From NCBI RefSeq assembly GCF_007954265.1, contig NZ_VOLS01000021.1, positions 1 through 64,000 of the forward strand: DNA of 64,000 bases, given 5' to 3'. Below the pieces are notes generated by a model that was given only the letters and a program-made list of their open reading frames with translations, was not told where the DNA came from and ran no database searches. Both the position numbers and the translations under genes were made by a program. Each line of letters starts with the position of its first letter. Position 1 is the first letter of the stretch. The DNA comes from Colwellia sp. C1TZA3 (GTDB lineage Bacteria > Pseudomonadota > Gammaproteobacteria > Enterobacterales > Alteromonadaceae). Shown here in pieces: positions 16,454 through 24,736 of the stretch.

Positions 16454-16744
16454 ATATTGCTCGATGGCGTTAGCTAAGTATTTTTGTGCAAAAAATAACA
16501 TAACAGGCCTTAATAACAAAAAATAGGCAATCAGCACTATCACAACGGACGCTGCCAAGGCAAAGCCTTGTAAATTTGCGATAAAGAAAAACGGTGGGAT
16601 CAGCAGCGATAACTTAATCATATTTAAAATAAACTTTTCAGGCACAGTAAGCTTTGCTTGCGCCAAGGCCAGAATTGCTTGTCGTTGATGTAAACTAAAT
16701 GCCTGCAAGGCTGGTATTTTATTGGAAGATAAATAAATGGTCAT
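16436..16744 (-). CDS. Small two-helix membrane protein, possibly DUF6170
   Basis: A 102-residue protein with a polar N-terminus (about residues 1-35), two adjacent hydrophobic helices (about 42-60 and 64-85) and a Lys/Glu-rich tail. It resembles a small family seen in Alteromonadales (I recall DUF6170, not certain). No function is known. It converges with mlaA and shares its terminator. The next 780 bases upstream hold no gene. Confidence 0.65.
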   Translation of the reverse strand: MTIYLSSNKIPALQAFSLHQRQAILALAQAKLTVPEKFILNMIKLSLLIPPFFFIANLQGFALAASVVIVLIAYFLLLRPVMLFFAQKYLANAIEQYKKSEL

Positions 16745-16955
16745 AAAATTTCAAGTAAATATGCGCTAAAATTATAGGTAACGCTATCATACAAAAATGA
16801 CACTTAATGTGCCATGGGCAAATACGATAGTGAGTGATTTATTAACCTTGTTGCTGGTTATTTGCTCAGAAAGATAGCGGTTAAAAGATAGCGGTAAGCT
16901 ATCAGTTTGAAGCTATCAGTTAAAAGAGAGCAGTTAAAGGTAGCGCTCAGTTATT

Positions 16956-17236
16956 GGGAGAAGAGCAGGAGGACTGCAGGAGGAAAGACCAAAACATAAA
17001 ACGCTTTTTAAATATCTAAAGCCCTACCTCATTCTTTTCTCATTGTTTCCTCCCTGTAAAAAAATAACAAAATTATTCACAGGGAGAAGAGCAGGAGGAC
17101 TGCAGGAGGAAACACCAAAACATAAAACGCTTTTTAAATGTCTAAAGCCCCACCTCATTTTCTTCTCATTGTTTCCTCCCTGTAAAAAAATAACAAAATT
17201 ATTCACAGGAAGAAGAGCAGGAGGACTGCAGAAGTA
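16956..17236. repeat. 126-bp tandem repeat, two full copies and a partial third
   Basis: Copies at 16956-17081, 17082-17207 and 17208-17236 have a period of 126 and differ at only a few bases. Each unit has a GCAGGAGGA-rich start, a GAGGAAA stretch complementary to TTTCCTCC later in the unit, and TCCCTGT...ACAGGGA arms around an AT-rich loop. It is therefore strongly structured. Because 126 is a multiple of three, open frames run through on both strands, but they simply repeat and show no protein-like character. The rest of 16745-17524 holds short GATAGCGGT and AGCTATCAGTT duplications and no gene. Confidence 0.92.
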
Positions 17237-17524
17237 AAACACTACAAAAGCTGTTTTAAAAAGTTTTTTTAACTTACTGAAAGCTGACAGCTAATAACTT
17301 AGAACTTCACTTAACACCATGGGCAGGTCTTATTTATGTCGTCAAGTAGCTTGAAAAACACTAAATAAAAATGACAGGCTAAAGACCAACTGACAAGCAA
17401 GCGATAAGAAAGCCAAAATATCGACTTTAGGAGCACAATTTCCTATAAATTTGTTAAAACGAGTTCCTCAGTCGCGTGCAATTTGCTAGAATTGCGGCAA
17501 TTTTTATCAGTAGGTGATTTTTAA

Positions 17525-17989
17525 ATGAATATCATAGAAGCTAATTTTGACGCAACCGGTAAGAAATTCGCGATTGTTGTCTCTCGTTTTAATAGTTTTG
17601 TTGTTGAAAACTTACTTGAAGGTGCAGTAGATACACTTAAACGCCATGGCAACGTTGCAGATAACGACATTACGATTATTCGTGTTCCTGGTGCCTATGA
17701 GCTACCAGTAGCGGCTAAAAAAGTTGCTGCGAAAGGTGGATACGATGGCATTATTGCTATTGGCGCGGTTATTCGTGGCGGAACGCCGCATTTTGATTTT
17801 GTTGCTGGCGAATGCAATAAAGGCTTAGCACAAGTTGCCATGGAGTATACCCTACCAGTGGCATTTGGTGTCATTACCACCGACTCTATTGAACAAGCCA
17901 TTGACCGTGCCGGCCTTAAAGTAGGCAACAAAGGCGCTGAAGCAGCACTAAGTGCTTTAGAAATGGTTAACGTGCTCGATAAGTTATAA
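17525..17989 (+). CDS. ribH: 6,7-dimethyl-8-ribityllumazine synthase
   Basis: RibH condenses the ribityl-diaminopyrimidine with dihydroxybutanone phosphate, the step before riboflavin synthase; it usually assembles as an icosahedral or pentameric shell. The 154 residues match the family throughout: [44 protein letters not shown] and the conserved [13 protein letters not shown] end. ribD, ribE and ribBA, often just upstream, are absent here; a repeat region takes their place. No FMN riboswitch pattern was seen. nusB follows after 12 bases. Confidence 0.97.
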   Translation: MNIIEANFDATGKKFAIVVSRFNSFVVENLLEGAVDTLKRHGNVADNDITIIRVPGAYELPVAAKKVAAKGGYDGIIAIGAVIRGGTPHFDFVAGECNKGLAQVAMEYTLPVAFGVITTDSIEQAIDRAGLKVGNKGAEAALSALEMVNVLDKL

Positions 17990-18001
17990 CAGGATATTTT
18001 T

Positions 18002-18418
18002 GTGAAACCATCACCTAGAAGAAAAGCCAGAGAGTTGGCAGTACAAGCAGTATATTCTTGGCAATTAAGTCAAAATAACATTGCTGAAATTGAACTGAAT
18101 TTTTTGACTGAAAATAGTGCGCGTCGTTTTGACATTCCTTATTTTCAACAATTGTTCCGCGGTATTTCAGCACAAATTAGCAGCATTGATGAAAAAATAT
18201 CACCTCATGTTGACCGTCCACTAAAGGATGTTGACCCGGTTGAAAAAGCTATTTTACGTGTTGCCGTGTTTGAATTATCTGAATGTCTAGATGTGCCATA
18301 TCGTGTCATCATCAATGAAGCCATTGAGTTAGCAAAATCATTTGGTGCAGATGATAGTCATAAGTTTGTCAACGGTGTTTTAGATAAAGTTGTTAAGCTT
18401 GTTCGTCCGAACGAATAG
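18002..18418 (+). CDS. nusB: Transcription antitermination factor NusB
   Basis: NusB binds boxA RNA with ribosomal protein S10 and supports rRNA antitermination. The 138 residues form the single helical NusB domain, with [16 protein letters not shown] at the start and the conserved [16 protein letters not shown] and [11 protein letters not shown] near the end. The start is GTG 18002, twelve bases after ribH, with AGGAT at the ribH stop as ribosome binding site. The ribH-nusB-thiL order is widely conserved. Confidence 0.96.
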   Translation: MKPSPRRKARELAVQAVYSWQLSQNNIAEIELNFLTENSARRFDIPYFQQLFRGISAQISSIDEKISPHVDRPLKDVDPVEKAILRVAVFELSECLDVPYRVIINEAIELAKSFGADDSHKFVNGVLDKVVKLVRPNE

Positions 18419-18436
18419 TTATAATTTGGTTGTAAT

Positions 18437-19408
18437 ATGAAAGAGTTTGAATTGATCAAACGCTTCTTTAGTGAGCAAGCGATCAAACGCAAGGATGTGG
18501 TACTCGGGATTGGTGATGACTGCGCGATAGTCAGCCCTTCTGAGCGTCAAAATATTGCAATAACCACAGATACCTTAGTCGCTGGCGTTCATTTCCCTCA
18601 TGAAACCAGCGCACGCGCCATTGGCCATAAATCAATAGCAGTCAATTTATCAGACCTAGCGGCAATGGGCGCTGAACCTACTTGGCTTTCTTTGGCGATC
18701 ACTATGCCAGAAGTTGATCTGAAATGGATTGAAGAGTTCTGTCTTGGTGCCTTTGAATTGTGCGAATATTATAATGTGCAACTCATTGGCGGCGATACTA
18801 CGCAAGGGCCTTTGAGTATTACCATTACAGCCCAGGGTTTAGTGCCAATAAATAAGCACCTGACCCGCTCAGGCGCTAAAGCGGGTGATTGGATTTATGT
18901 TACCGGTGAAATTGGTGATGCGGCCTTAGCCCTTAAGCATATTTTGCATGAGGTCAATGTTGCCCCCGAATATCGAGAAAGTGTGCAGCGCAGTTTAGAC
19001 TTTCCAACGCCTAGGATACTTGCTGGGCAAGCACTTCGTGGATATGCCAGTGCAGCGATAGACTTATCTGACGGTATTATTGCAGACTTAGGTCATCTTT
19101 GTACTGCTTCCAAGGTAGGCGCTAATATTGTGTTAGATTATTTGCCGATATCTAAAGCATTACGAGCGACTGTTGGCATGGAAAAAGCTTTTGAAATAGC
19201 GCTCACCGGTGGTGATGACTATGAATTGTTATTTACGGTATCTGAAGATAACAAAGTGGGTATTGAAACTGCCTTAGCCAATACCAGTAACACGATAACG
19301 TGTATTGGTCAGATTAATCGCAGTGAAAAAATCACCACAACTTTAAACCGTAAAGCTGTGGCTATTAAGACTAAAAGCTTCGAACACTTTTCTAGCAGCA
19401 GAGAGTGA
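18437..19408 (+). CDS. thiL: Thiamine-monophosphate kinase
   Basis: ThiL phosphorylates thiamine monophosphate to the active cofactor thiamine diphosphate. The 323 residues show the PurM/ThiL fold motifs: GIGDDCAIV near residue 25, the DLAAMGAEPTW helix, GGDTTQG metal-binding residues, AIDLSDGI and TGGDDYELLFT. The length is as expected. Its stop overlaps the upstream frame of pgpA, showing the ancestral thiL-pgpA coupling. Confidence 0.96.
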   Translation: MKEFELIKRFFSEQAIKRKDVVLGIGDDCAIVSPSERQNIAITTDTLVAGVHFPHETSARAIGHKSIAVNLSDLAAMGAEPTWLSLAITMPEVDLKWIEEFCLGAFELCEYYNVQLIGGDTTQGPLSITITAQGLVPINKHLTRSGAKAGDWIYVTGEIGDAALALKHILHEVNVAPEYRESVQRSLDFPTPRILAGQALRGYASAAIDLSDGIIADLGHLCTASKVGANIVLDYLPISKALRATVGMEKAFEIALTGGDDYELLFTVSEDNKVGIETALANTSNTITCIGQINRSEKITTTLNRKAVAIKTKSFEHFSSSRE

Positions 19409-19410
19409 GG

Positions 19411-19641
19411 ATGAAATCTTCTACAGCCAATTTTCGACTGTCAAACCCAGTCCATTTTTTGGCCTTAGGTTTTGGTAGTGGTTTAGCGCCTAAAGCACCG
19501 GGCACTTTTGGTACCTTAGCTGCAATTCCACTATTTTTGCTGTTCGCACCACTTAACAATATGCTTTATTTATCGTTGTTAGTGGTGATGAGTGTCGCAG
19601 GTATCGCTGCTTGGGCTTGTATGATGCTGATTTTTTACTAA
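19411..19641 (+). pseudogene. pgpA: Truncated phosphatidylglycerophosphatase A
   Basis: The 76 residues match the N-terminal half of PgpA (SNPVHFLALGFGSGL, PKAPGTFGTLAAIP). They stop after the second membrane segment in an unrelated AWACMMLIFY end. Family members are about 160 residues; the missing half holds the WDE-containing catalytic region. No trace of the C-terminal half was found in any frame before the terminator at 19722, so it seems deleted rather than frameshifted. The ATG at 19411 has GAGAG upstream; a GTG at 19405 is also possible. Another Pgp phosphatase elsewhere would have to supply this step. Confidence 0.8.
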
Positions 19642-19721
19642 AGTTAAAACAGGCTCCACTTATACTAATTACTAATAAAAAGTTAATAAAGAGCCAGTAA
19701 CGAATTAACAACATAAGCAAT

Positions 19722-19757
19722 AAAAAAGCCAAAGAATGAATTCTTTGGCTTTTTTTG
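19722..19757 (+). terminator. Rho-independent terminator after pgpA remnant
   Basis: A strong hairpin: AAAAAAGCCAAAGAAT pairs with ATTCTTTGGCTTTTTTT. It ends the ribH-nusB-thiL-pgpA transcript about 80 bases after the truncated pgpA stop. It is symmetrical enough to act in both directions. Confidence 0.88.
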
Positions 19758-19894
19758 TAGCTAAAATGGGCTTTAGTAGATAAAAGCAGCTAAGAAAATA
19801 AGGCTAATGGCGGTTCAAGGTGGGTAATTGTAGCTCGCTATTTATGCCGCTAGTTATAGTTATGCCGTCAAATAGGTGATTGAGCATAGTGTTA

Positions 19895-20051
19895 TACCAG
19901 TTCCATTAAGTTTGTGATCTTGTTGTGCGCAGGAAAAATAATTCAAGGTAAGGCGCTCGATTGAGCAATAGCTGGCTATTGGGAGTGAGAGCAACACAGC
20001 ATTGAGCTATTTTAACTAGTACAAGTGAGCAATAACTTAATGTAATTGGTA
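19895..20051 (-). repeat. Family A MITE-like repeat, complete copy, reversed
   Basis: A 157-bp family A element in reverse orientation, starting TACCAGTTCCATTAAG and ending CTTAATGTAATTGGTA. TTA flanks it at 19892-19894 and 20052-20054, a perfect 3-bp target duplication. It lies between the pgpA terminator and ung and may separate or alter ung expression. Together with the terminator it accounts for most of the 490-base gap from 19642 to 20131; the rest shows nothing recognisable. Confidence 0.9.
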
Positions 20052-20131
20052 TTACTCATTGCAATACTTGCTCTTATGACATGAGTTTTTTACAGGCTAT
20101 TTAAAATATTCGCTATTTAAGGAGGAATAAT

Positions 20132-20824
20132 ATGACTAAGTTAACACCGCAATGGCAAAAAATCATTGCTACTGAGCAACAACAAGATTACTTTCAACAA
20201 TTATCACAAGAAATTGCTCAGCAACGAACGAATGGTGAAGTGATATTGCCAACTGAAGAGGATGTTTTTAATGCTTTTTCTACCGTTGATTTACCGGATG
20301 TGAAAGTGGTTATTCTAGGTCAAGACCCTTATCATGGCATGGGTAAAAATGGTGAGTCACAAGCACACGGTTTAGCTTTTTCGGTGCGCAAGGGTATTAA
20401 AGTCCCGCCTTCTTTAGTCAATATCTACAAAGAGCTCAAGCAAGATGTTACTGACTTTAGCATACCCCCTCATGGTTATTTGAACGAGTGGGCACAACAA
20501 GGTGTTTTGCTGCTCAATACCGTGCTAACAGTTAAGCAGGGACAAGCGCACTCTCACGCTAAATTGGGTTGGGAAACTTTTACAGATAAAATTATTGCGG
20601 AAATAAATCAGCATAATGCTGGCTGTGTATTCTTACTCTGGGGTAGTCATGCACAGAAAAAAGGTAAAAATATTGATCAGCAAAAACATTTAGTATTAAA
20701 CGGTCCACACCCATCGCCGCTCTCTGCTTATCGAGGTTTCTTCGGTTGCCAACATTTCTCTAAAGCTAACCTATGGTTGCAAGCACACAATAAATCCATC
20801 ATCAATTGGCAAATTAGTGACTAA
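20132..20824 (+). CDS. ung: Uracil-DNA glycosylase
   Basis: Ung removes uracil from DNA, starting base-excision repair. The 230 residues include the water-activating motif GQDPYHG at 63-69 (catalytic D65), the [10 protein letters not shown] motif, LLWGSHAQ, and the DNA-intercalation loop [14 protein letters not shown] strong ribosome binding site AAGGAGG at 20119-20125 lies six bases before the ATG. It stands alone, with a family A repeat just upstream. Confidence 0.97.
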   Translation: MTKLTPQWQKIIATEQQQDYFQQLSQEIAQQRTNGEVILPTEEDVFNAFSTVDLPDVKVVILGQDPYHGMGKNGESQAHGLAFSVRKGIKVPPSLVNIYKELKQDVTDFSIPPHGYLNEWAQQGVLLLNTVLTVKQGQAHSHAKLGWETFTDKIIAEINQHNAGCVFLLWGSHAQKKGKNIDQQKHLVLNGPHPSPLSAYRGFFGCQHFSKANLWLQAHNKSIINWQISD

Positions 20825-20991
20825 AATATCGTCATTATTGCTCACTTTTAAGAAAAAAATTTCACTTTAAGTCAATGAGTAAAATTTATTTTCAGATCAG
20901 AGTTAAAATCAAGCAATAAAGGTATTTTTTTTCATTAATATCTTTATTTTTAAACTCAATTTGCTATTAATGTTACTTTGTTGGTTTTTTG

Positions 20992-21019
20992 TTGCTGAAA
21001 GTAGCGATGGTGCTAGTAT
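20992..21019 (+). promoter_or_regulatory. Candidate sigma-70 promoter for the aminotransferase
   Basis: TTGCTG, a 16-base spacer and TAGTAT, with TG one base before the -10 (extended -10). The -10 box falls inside the left arm of an inverted repeat at 21011-21053, which ends on the first base of the start codon. Confidence 0.5.
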
Positions 21020-21053
21020 GCTTTTATTATAGAAAGTTAAGGGCGTACTAGCA
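21011..21053. promoter_or_regulatory. Inverted repeat spanning -10 box to start codon
   Basis: TGCTAGTATGC (21011-21021) and GCGTACTAGCA (21043-21053) are inverted repeats with one mismatch, separated by 21 bases that hold the ribosome binding site AAGGG. It could be a two-half-site operator or a leader hairpin that controls access to the start ATG at 21053. Which one cannot be decided from sequence. Confidence 0.6.
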
Positions 21054-22585
21054 TGTCATTGGAAAAATATTTTTTACCCTTTCGCCAACATATTATTGGG
21101 CAAAATTTACAACATCAAATTAATGGTCAACAGCTTGATATTATTTATGCAGATTGGACGGCAAGTGGCCGATTATACCAACCTATTGAAGACTATTTGA
21201 CCCAAGAGTTAGGACCTTATGTCGCTAATACGCATACTGAGACGAATCTAACCGGTAGTGCCATGACCCATGCTTATCATGACGCACAAGATATTATTAA
21301 ACGCCATGTAAATGCCTGCAACAATGATGTGTTGATCACCGCTGGTGCTGGTATGACGGCAGTAGTTAATAAATTTCAACGCATTTTAGGCTTGCGAATT
21401 CCTGAGCGTATGCAAGCGCAAGTTGCGTTTGCAGAAAATGACAGGCCAGTAGTTTTTATTACTCATATGGAGCACCATTCTAATCAAACGTCTTGGTATG
21501 AATGTGATGTAACACTGGAAATTGTTGAGCCTGATAGTCAAGGTCTACCTTCTTTAGCGCACTTAGAATTATTGTTAGAAAAATACCAAGACCGTAAAAT
21601 GAAAATAGGCTCTTTTTCTGCTTGTTCAAATGTCACGGGTATTAAAACGCCGTATTATCAGCTGGCAGAAATTATGCACCAACATGGCGGTTTGTGTTTC
21701 GTCGATTTTGCCGCTTCTGCGCCCTATGTTGATATTGACATGCATCCGAGTAATCCTAAGCAAGCGTTAGATGCGATTTACTTCTCGCCACATAAATTTT
21801 TAGGTGGCCCTGGTAGCTCAGGAGTGTTGGTTTTTAATAAGGCACTTTATAAAAACAAAGTGCCAGATCATCCCGGTGGCGGCACAGTAACCTGGACTAA
21901 CCCTTGGGGCAAACACAGCTTTTTTAATAATATAGAGCTGCGTGAAGATGGCGGCACACCTGGCTTTTTACAATGTATTAAAACCGCGCTAGCGATCAAG
22001 TTAAAAGATGCTATGGGCGTTGAAAACATTCAGCAACGTGAAGCTCAAATAAGCCAATATGTTATGGATAACTTAGCTAAGAATGAACATGTGGTGATGC
22101 TTGAACCAAATATTCGTCAGCGTTTAGCTATTGTTTCGTTTTATGTGCCGGGCGCGCATTATAATTTAGTAGTGCGCCTACTGAATGATAAATTTGGGGT
22201 ACAAACCCGTGGTGGCTGTTCGTGTGCAGGTACTTATGGTCATATTTTATTAAATGTCGATCAAGAGACCTCATCAAAAATAACCCAGCAAATAGACTTA
22301 GGTGATTTTGCCGAAAAGCCCGGCTGGGTTCGAGCTTCATTTCATCCTACCAGCTCAGATAAGGAAGTGGCGTTTGTGGTTGAAGCCATCAATCAAGTGA
22401 CTGAAAACTTAGCACTCTGGAGTAAAGATTACCGTTTTAATCCAGCGTCAGGTGATTATGAACATGGTAAACCAAACATTGATTTTCCGAGTCTATCTGG
22501 CTTTAACGCCTTGCCAGAAACTCGGGCAGTAGTGAGAAATAAAGAGGTAGAAGCGCCATCAATATTACGTAAAATATTTGGCTAG
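21053..22585 (+). CDS. Class V aminotransferase, cysteine desulfurase-like
   Basis: A PLP enzyme of the NifS/Csd-like class V group. The 510 residues are about 100 longer than typical SufS or IscS. The PLP-binding lysine is K248 in FSPHKFLGGPG. The cofactor-binding histidine region HMEHHSN and the aspartate in CFVDFAASAPY are also seen. The RGGCSCAGTYGH segment carries two cysteines where desulfurases have their active-site cysteine, but neither is proven catalytic. Substrate is unknown. No Isc or Suf genes adjoin it. An inverted repeat overlaps its promoter and start. Confidence 0.85.
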   Translation: MSLEKYFLPFRQHIIGQNLQHQINGQQLDIIYADWTASGRLYQPIEDYLTQELGPYVANTHTETNLTGSAMTHAYHDAQDIIKRHVNACNNDVLITAGAGMTAVVNKFQRILGLRIPERMQAQVAFAENDRPVVFITHMEHHSNQTSWYECDVTLEIVEPDSQGLPSLAHLELLLEKYQDRKMKIGSFSACSNVTGIKTPYYQLAEIMHQHGGLCFVDFAASAPYVDIDMHPSNPKQALDAIYFSPHKFLGGPGSSGVLVFNKALYKNKVPDHPGGGTVTWTNPWGKHSFFNNIELREDGGTPGFLQCIKTALAIKLKDAMGVENIQQREAQISQYVMDNLAKNEHVVMLEPNIRQRLAIVSFYVPGAHYNLVVRLLNDKFGVQTRGGCSCAGTYGHILLNVDQETSSKITQQIDLGDFAEKPGWVRASFHPTSSDKEVAFVVEAINQVTENLALWSKDYRFNPASGDYEHGKPNIDFPSLSGFNALPETRAVVRNKEVEAPSILRKIFG

Positions 22586-22600
22586 AGGATTAAAAGATTA

Positions 22601-22627
22601 TTGGTGATTAATAAAAATAATCACCAA
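22601..22627 (-). terminator. Inverted repeat between convergent genes, possible terminator
   Basis: TTGGTGATTA and TAATCACCAA pair around a seven-base A/T loop between the aminotransferase and the convergent GNAT gene. The T-rich tail is poor on both strands, a little better on the minus strand, so termination is plausible but weak. Confidence 0.45.
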
Positions 22628-22651
22628 GAAAGATGTTGTTCAGAGATGGTG

Positions 22652-23221
22652 TTATTGATTAAAAACAATCATCATTTCAGCGGCTTCGCAATGACAGTTA
22701 TGATGACATATTGTACATTTATAGCCTGCTAAGCTTAATTCATGCCAACGCTCTGGATGGTCTTTAATTAAGATACCACCGCATTTAGTAAAATATTTTA
22801 CCGCACTATTACCCGGGCTTTGTTTCCATAGGTGACTCACGCCAGCAATCGCACCTTGTTGCTTAGCAGCAGTAATTGAGCGCTTTAGTAGTTCACCACC
22901 AATACCATGGCCACGGTAATGCTCGTCAACCGTATTACATTTAAAATAGCAAACTTGCTCGGCAGGTACTGGCCAGAGTTCAGTAGAACACCATTTGTCT
23001 ATCTGCCATTGCTGCAAGGCATAAGTAATTCTAAAGCCAACCAATTTTTCATCATGATAAACCACAAAACCCGCGTTAATAGCGTTTTTAAGTCCTTTAT
23101 CATACCAAGCTTGCATGCTGCTTTGATCAAGGTAACCGGCACCGTGCACCTCGGTAGCTAATTGAATAACTTTATCAAAATCAGTAGGGGCTAATGATTG
23201 ATAGTTGAGCGTTATGGCCAT
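22652..23221 (-). CDS. GNAT-family N-acetyltransferase with Cys/His-rich tail
   Basis: A 189-residue acetyl-CoA-dependent acyltransferase of unknown substrate. The acetyl-CoA site is visible as HYRGHGIGGELLKRS near residue 110, preceded by a beta-strand with YFKCNTVDE. The C-terminal 25 residues contain CTICHHNCHCE, a Cys/His cluster unusual for GNATs that could bind a metal. It converges with the aminotransferase and diverges from the flavoprotein gene at 23327. Confidence 0.8.
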   Translation of the reverse strand: MAITLNYQSLAPTDFDKVIQLATEVHGAGYLDQSSMQAWYDKGLKNAINAGFVVYHDEKLVGFRITYALQQWQIDKWCSTELWPVPAEQVCYFKCNTVDEHYRGHGIGGELLKRSITAAKQQGAIAGVSHLWKQSPGNSAVKYFTKCGGILIKDHPERWHELSLAGYKCTICHHNCHCEAAEMMIVFNQ

Positions 23222-23326
23222 AAAATTATTTTTTTTTAGTGAGTTATTACAGCATTGTACTGCTTTTTTTGAGATACTTTAAGTGCGCTAGTGTGTGAAA
23301 CTAATATAAAATTTTTGGAAGTGAAA

Positions 23327-24664
23327 ATGTACGATCCTTTACATGATTTATCCCCCGGCTGTAATGAGGCCTATCCCGAAAGTTATTGGGCTAATGTCTC
23401 AGGCGTAGCACCGGAACACGATGGCGCTGTTATCGCTGATCTTGATGTTGATGTCGCTATTATTGGCGCAGGATATACCGGTTTATCTTGCGCGCTACAC
23501 TTGGCTCGTGAGCATGGTATTAAAGCCCATGTCTTAGAAGCTAACCAAACGGCATGGGGTTGTAGCGGTCGAAATGCCGGTTTTATTTTGAAATCTTCAG
23601 GTCGCAAGTCTTATGGCCAAATGGCTAAGCAATGGGGCGAAGAGGTTATGCGCGGCATTTATCAAGAAATGGCCGCGGGCGTTGAAACAGTGAATTCATT
23701 AATTAATGAAGGCATTGATTGTGATAAGCAAAGTGCGGGTTATATTAAAGTTGCCCATAAGCCTAATAAACTTAAAGAATTAGTTGAACTAGCAAAACTT
23801 CAGCAGAAAATGTTTGGTTATGATGTTGAGATTCTGTCGCAAAACCAAGTGCGTCAGCAATACATGGACGATCGTAATGCTTATGGCGCTATTCGCTATC
23901 AAGACGGTTTTGGTTTAAATCCATTAAAACTTGCTTGGGGCTACCAAAAATTGGCGCGACAAGCTGGCGCTAAAGTACATTGTGCGACACCGGTTAATCA
24001 CTGGCAATCACAAGGCAACAAACAACAACTGCATACCCCTAATGGTATTGTTAGTGCGCAAAAAGTGGTGATAGCCACCAACGGTTATACTCCGAAAAAT
24101 TTTCACTCATTAACGACCGACAGAACATTGCCGGTACTTTCGCAAATTATCGTTACCCAGCCGTTGAGTACAGCGCAATTAGCCGCGTGTAATTTCTTAA
24201 CCTCGAATGTTGTGATGGACACGCGAGCGTTAAAGTATTATTACCGCAAGTTACCTGACAATAGAATATTATTTGGTGGCCGCGGGGCTATAACCGGTAA
24301 AGGTGCTGACGACCCTTATTACGCTCAGCGTTTACTGGCGGTATTAAAAACTAGTTTCCCAGCGTTAGCTAATATAAATTACAGTTATGCTTGGTCAGGC
24401 TGGATTTGTATGGCGTTGGACGATTTGCCACACATTCATCAAAACGACGAACAATCGGTATTTTATAGCATGGGCTATTGTGGCAGTGGCGTGTCGTTCT
24501 CAGTCCAAGCAGGAAAGCGTTTAGCTGAAAAAGTGGCTGAAAAGCCAGTGCCTAATTTACCTTTGTATAATAACGCACTACCTAAATTTCCATTTGCCCC
24601 ACTACGACGCGTAGGGCAATGGGGTTATTTTCATTATGGTAAAATAAAAGATCAGTGGTTTTAA
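23327..24664 (+). CDS. FAD-dependent amine oxidoreductase, PuuB/OrdL-like
   Basis: A DAO-family flavoprotein of 445 residues resembling gamma-glutamylputrescine oxidase. The FAD Rossmann motif is VAIIGAGYTGLSCALHLA near residue 45, followed by GCSGRNAGFI. C-terminal WSGWICMALDDLPHI and YCGSGVSFS match the family's flavin-contact region. ATG 23327 (MYDPLHDLSPG) is chosen over an upstream frame because GGAAG precedes it and the opening matches relatives. No polyamine catabolism genes adjoin, so the substrate is unassigned. Confidence 0.83.
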   Translation: MYDPLHDLSPGCNEAYPESYWANVSGVAPEHDGAVIADLDVDVAIIGAGYTGLSCALHLAREHGIKAHVLEANQTAWGCSGRNAGFILKSSGRKSYGQMAKQWGEEVMRGIYQEMAAGVETVNSLINEGIDCDKQSAGYIKVAHKPNKLKELVELAKLQQKMFGYDVEILSQNQVRQQYMDDRNAYGAIRYQDGFGLNPLKLAWGYQKLARQAGAKVHCATPVNHWQSQGNKQQLHTPNGIVSAQKVVIATNGYTPKNFHSLTTDRTLPVLSQIIVTQPLSTAQLAACNFLTSNVVMDTRALKYYYRKLPDNRILFGGRGAITGKGADDPYYAQRLLAVLKTSFPALANINYSYAWSGWICMALDDLPHIHQNDEQSVFYSMGYCGSGVSFSVQAGKRLAEKVAEKPVPNLPLYNNALPKFPFAPLRRVGQWGYFHYGKIKDQWF

Positions 24665-24736
24665 GTGTCCAATATAGAAACTTCAAAGATCAATAGTGTA
24701 GGGTAGAGGCTTTAAAGTGAATTTTTTACCTCAGCG

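Noticed and set aside
16956-17236. Tandem repeats as a possible CRISPR array
   Set aside because: The units are contiguous 126-bp copies with no unique spacers and no cas genes nearby.
17024-17242. Open frames on both strands through the 126-bp repeat
   Set aside because: They exist because 126 is divisible by three; the peptides are only repeats of one another and resemble no family.
17241-17524. FMN riboswitch before ribH
   Set aside because: None of the conserved FMN-aptamer strings is present; the region is AT-rich and unstructured by eye.
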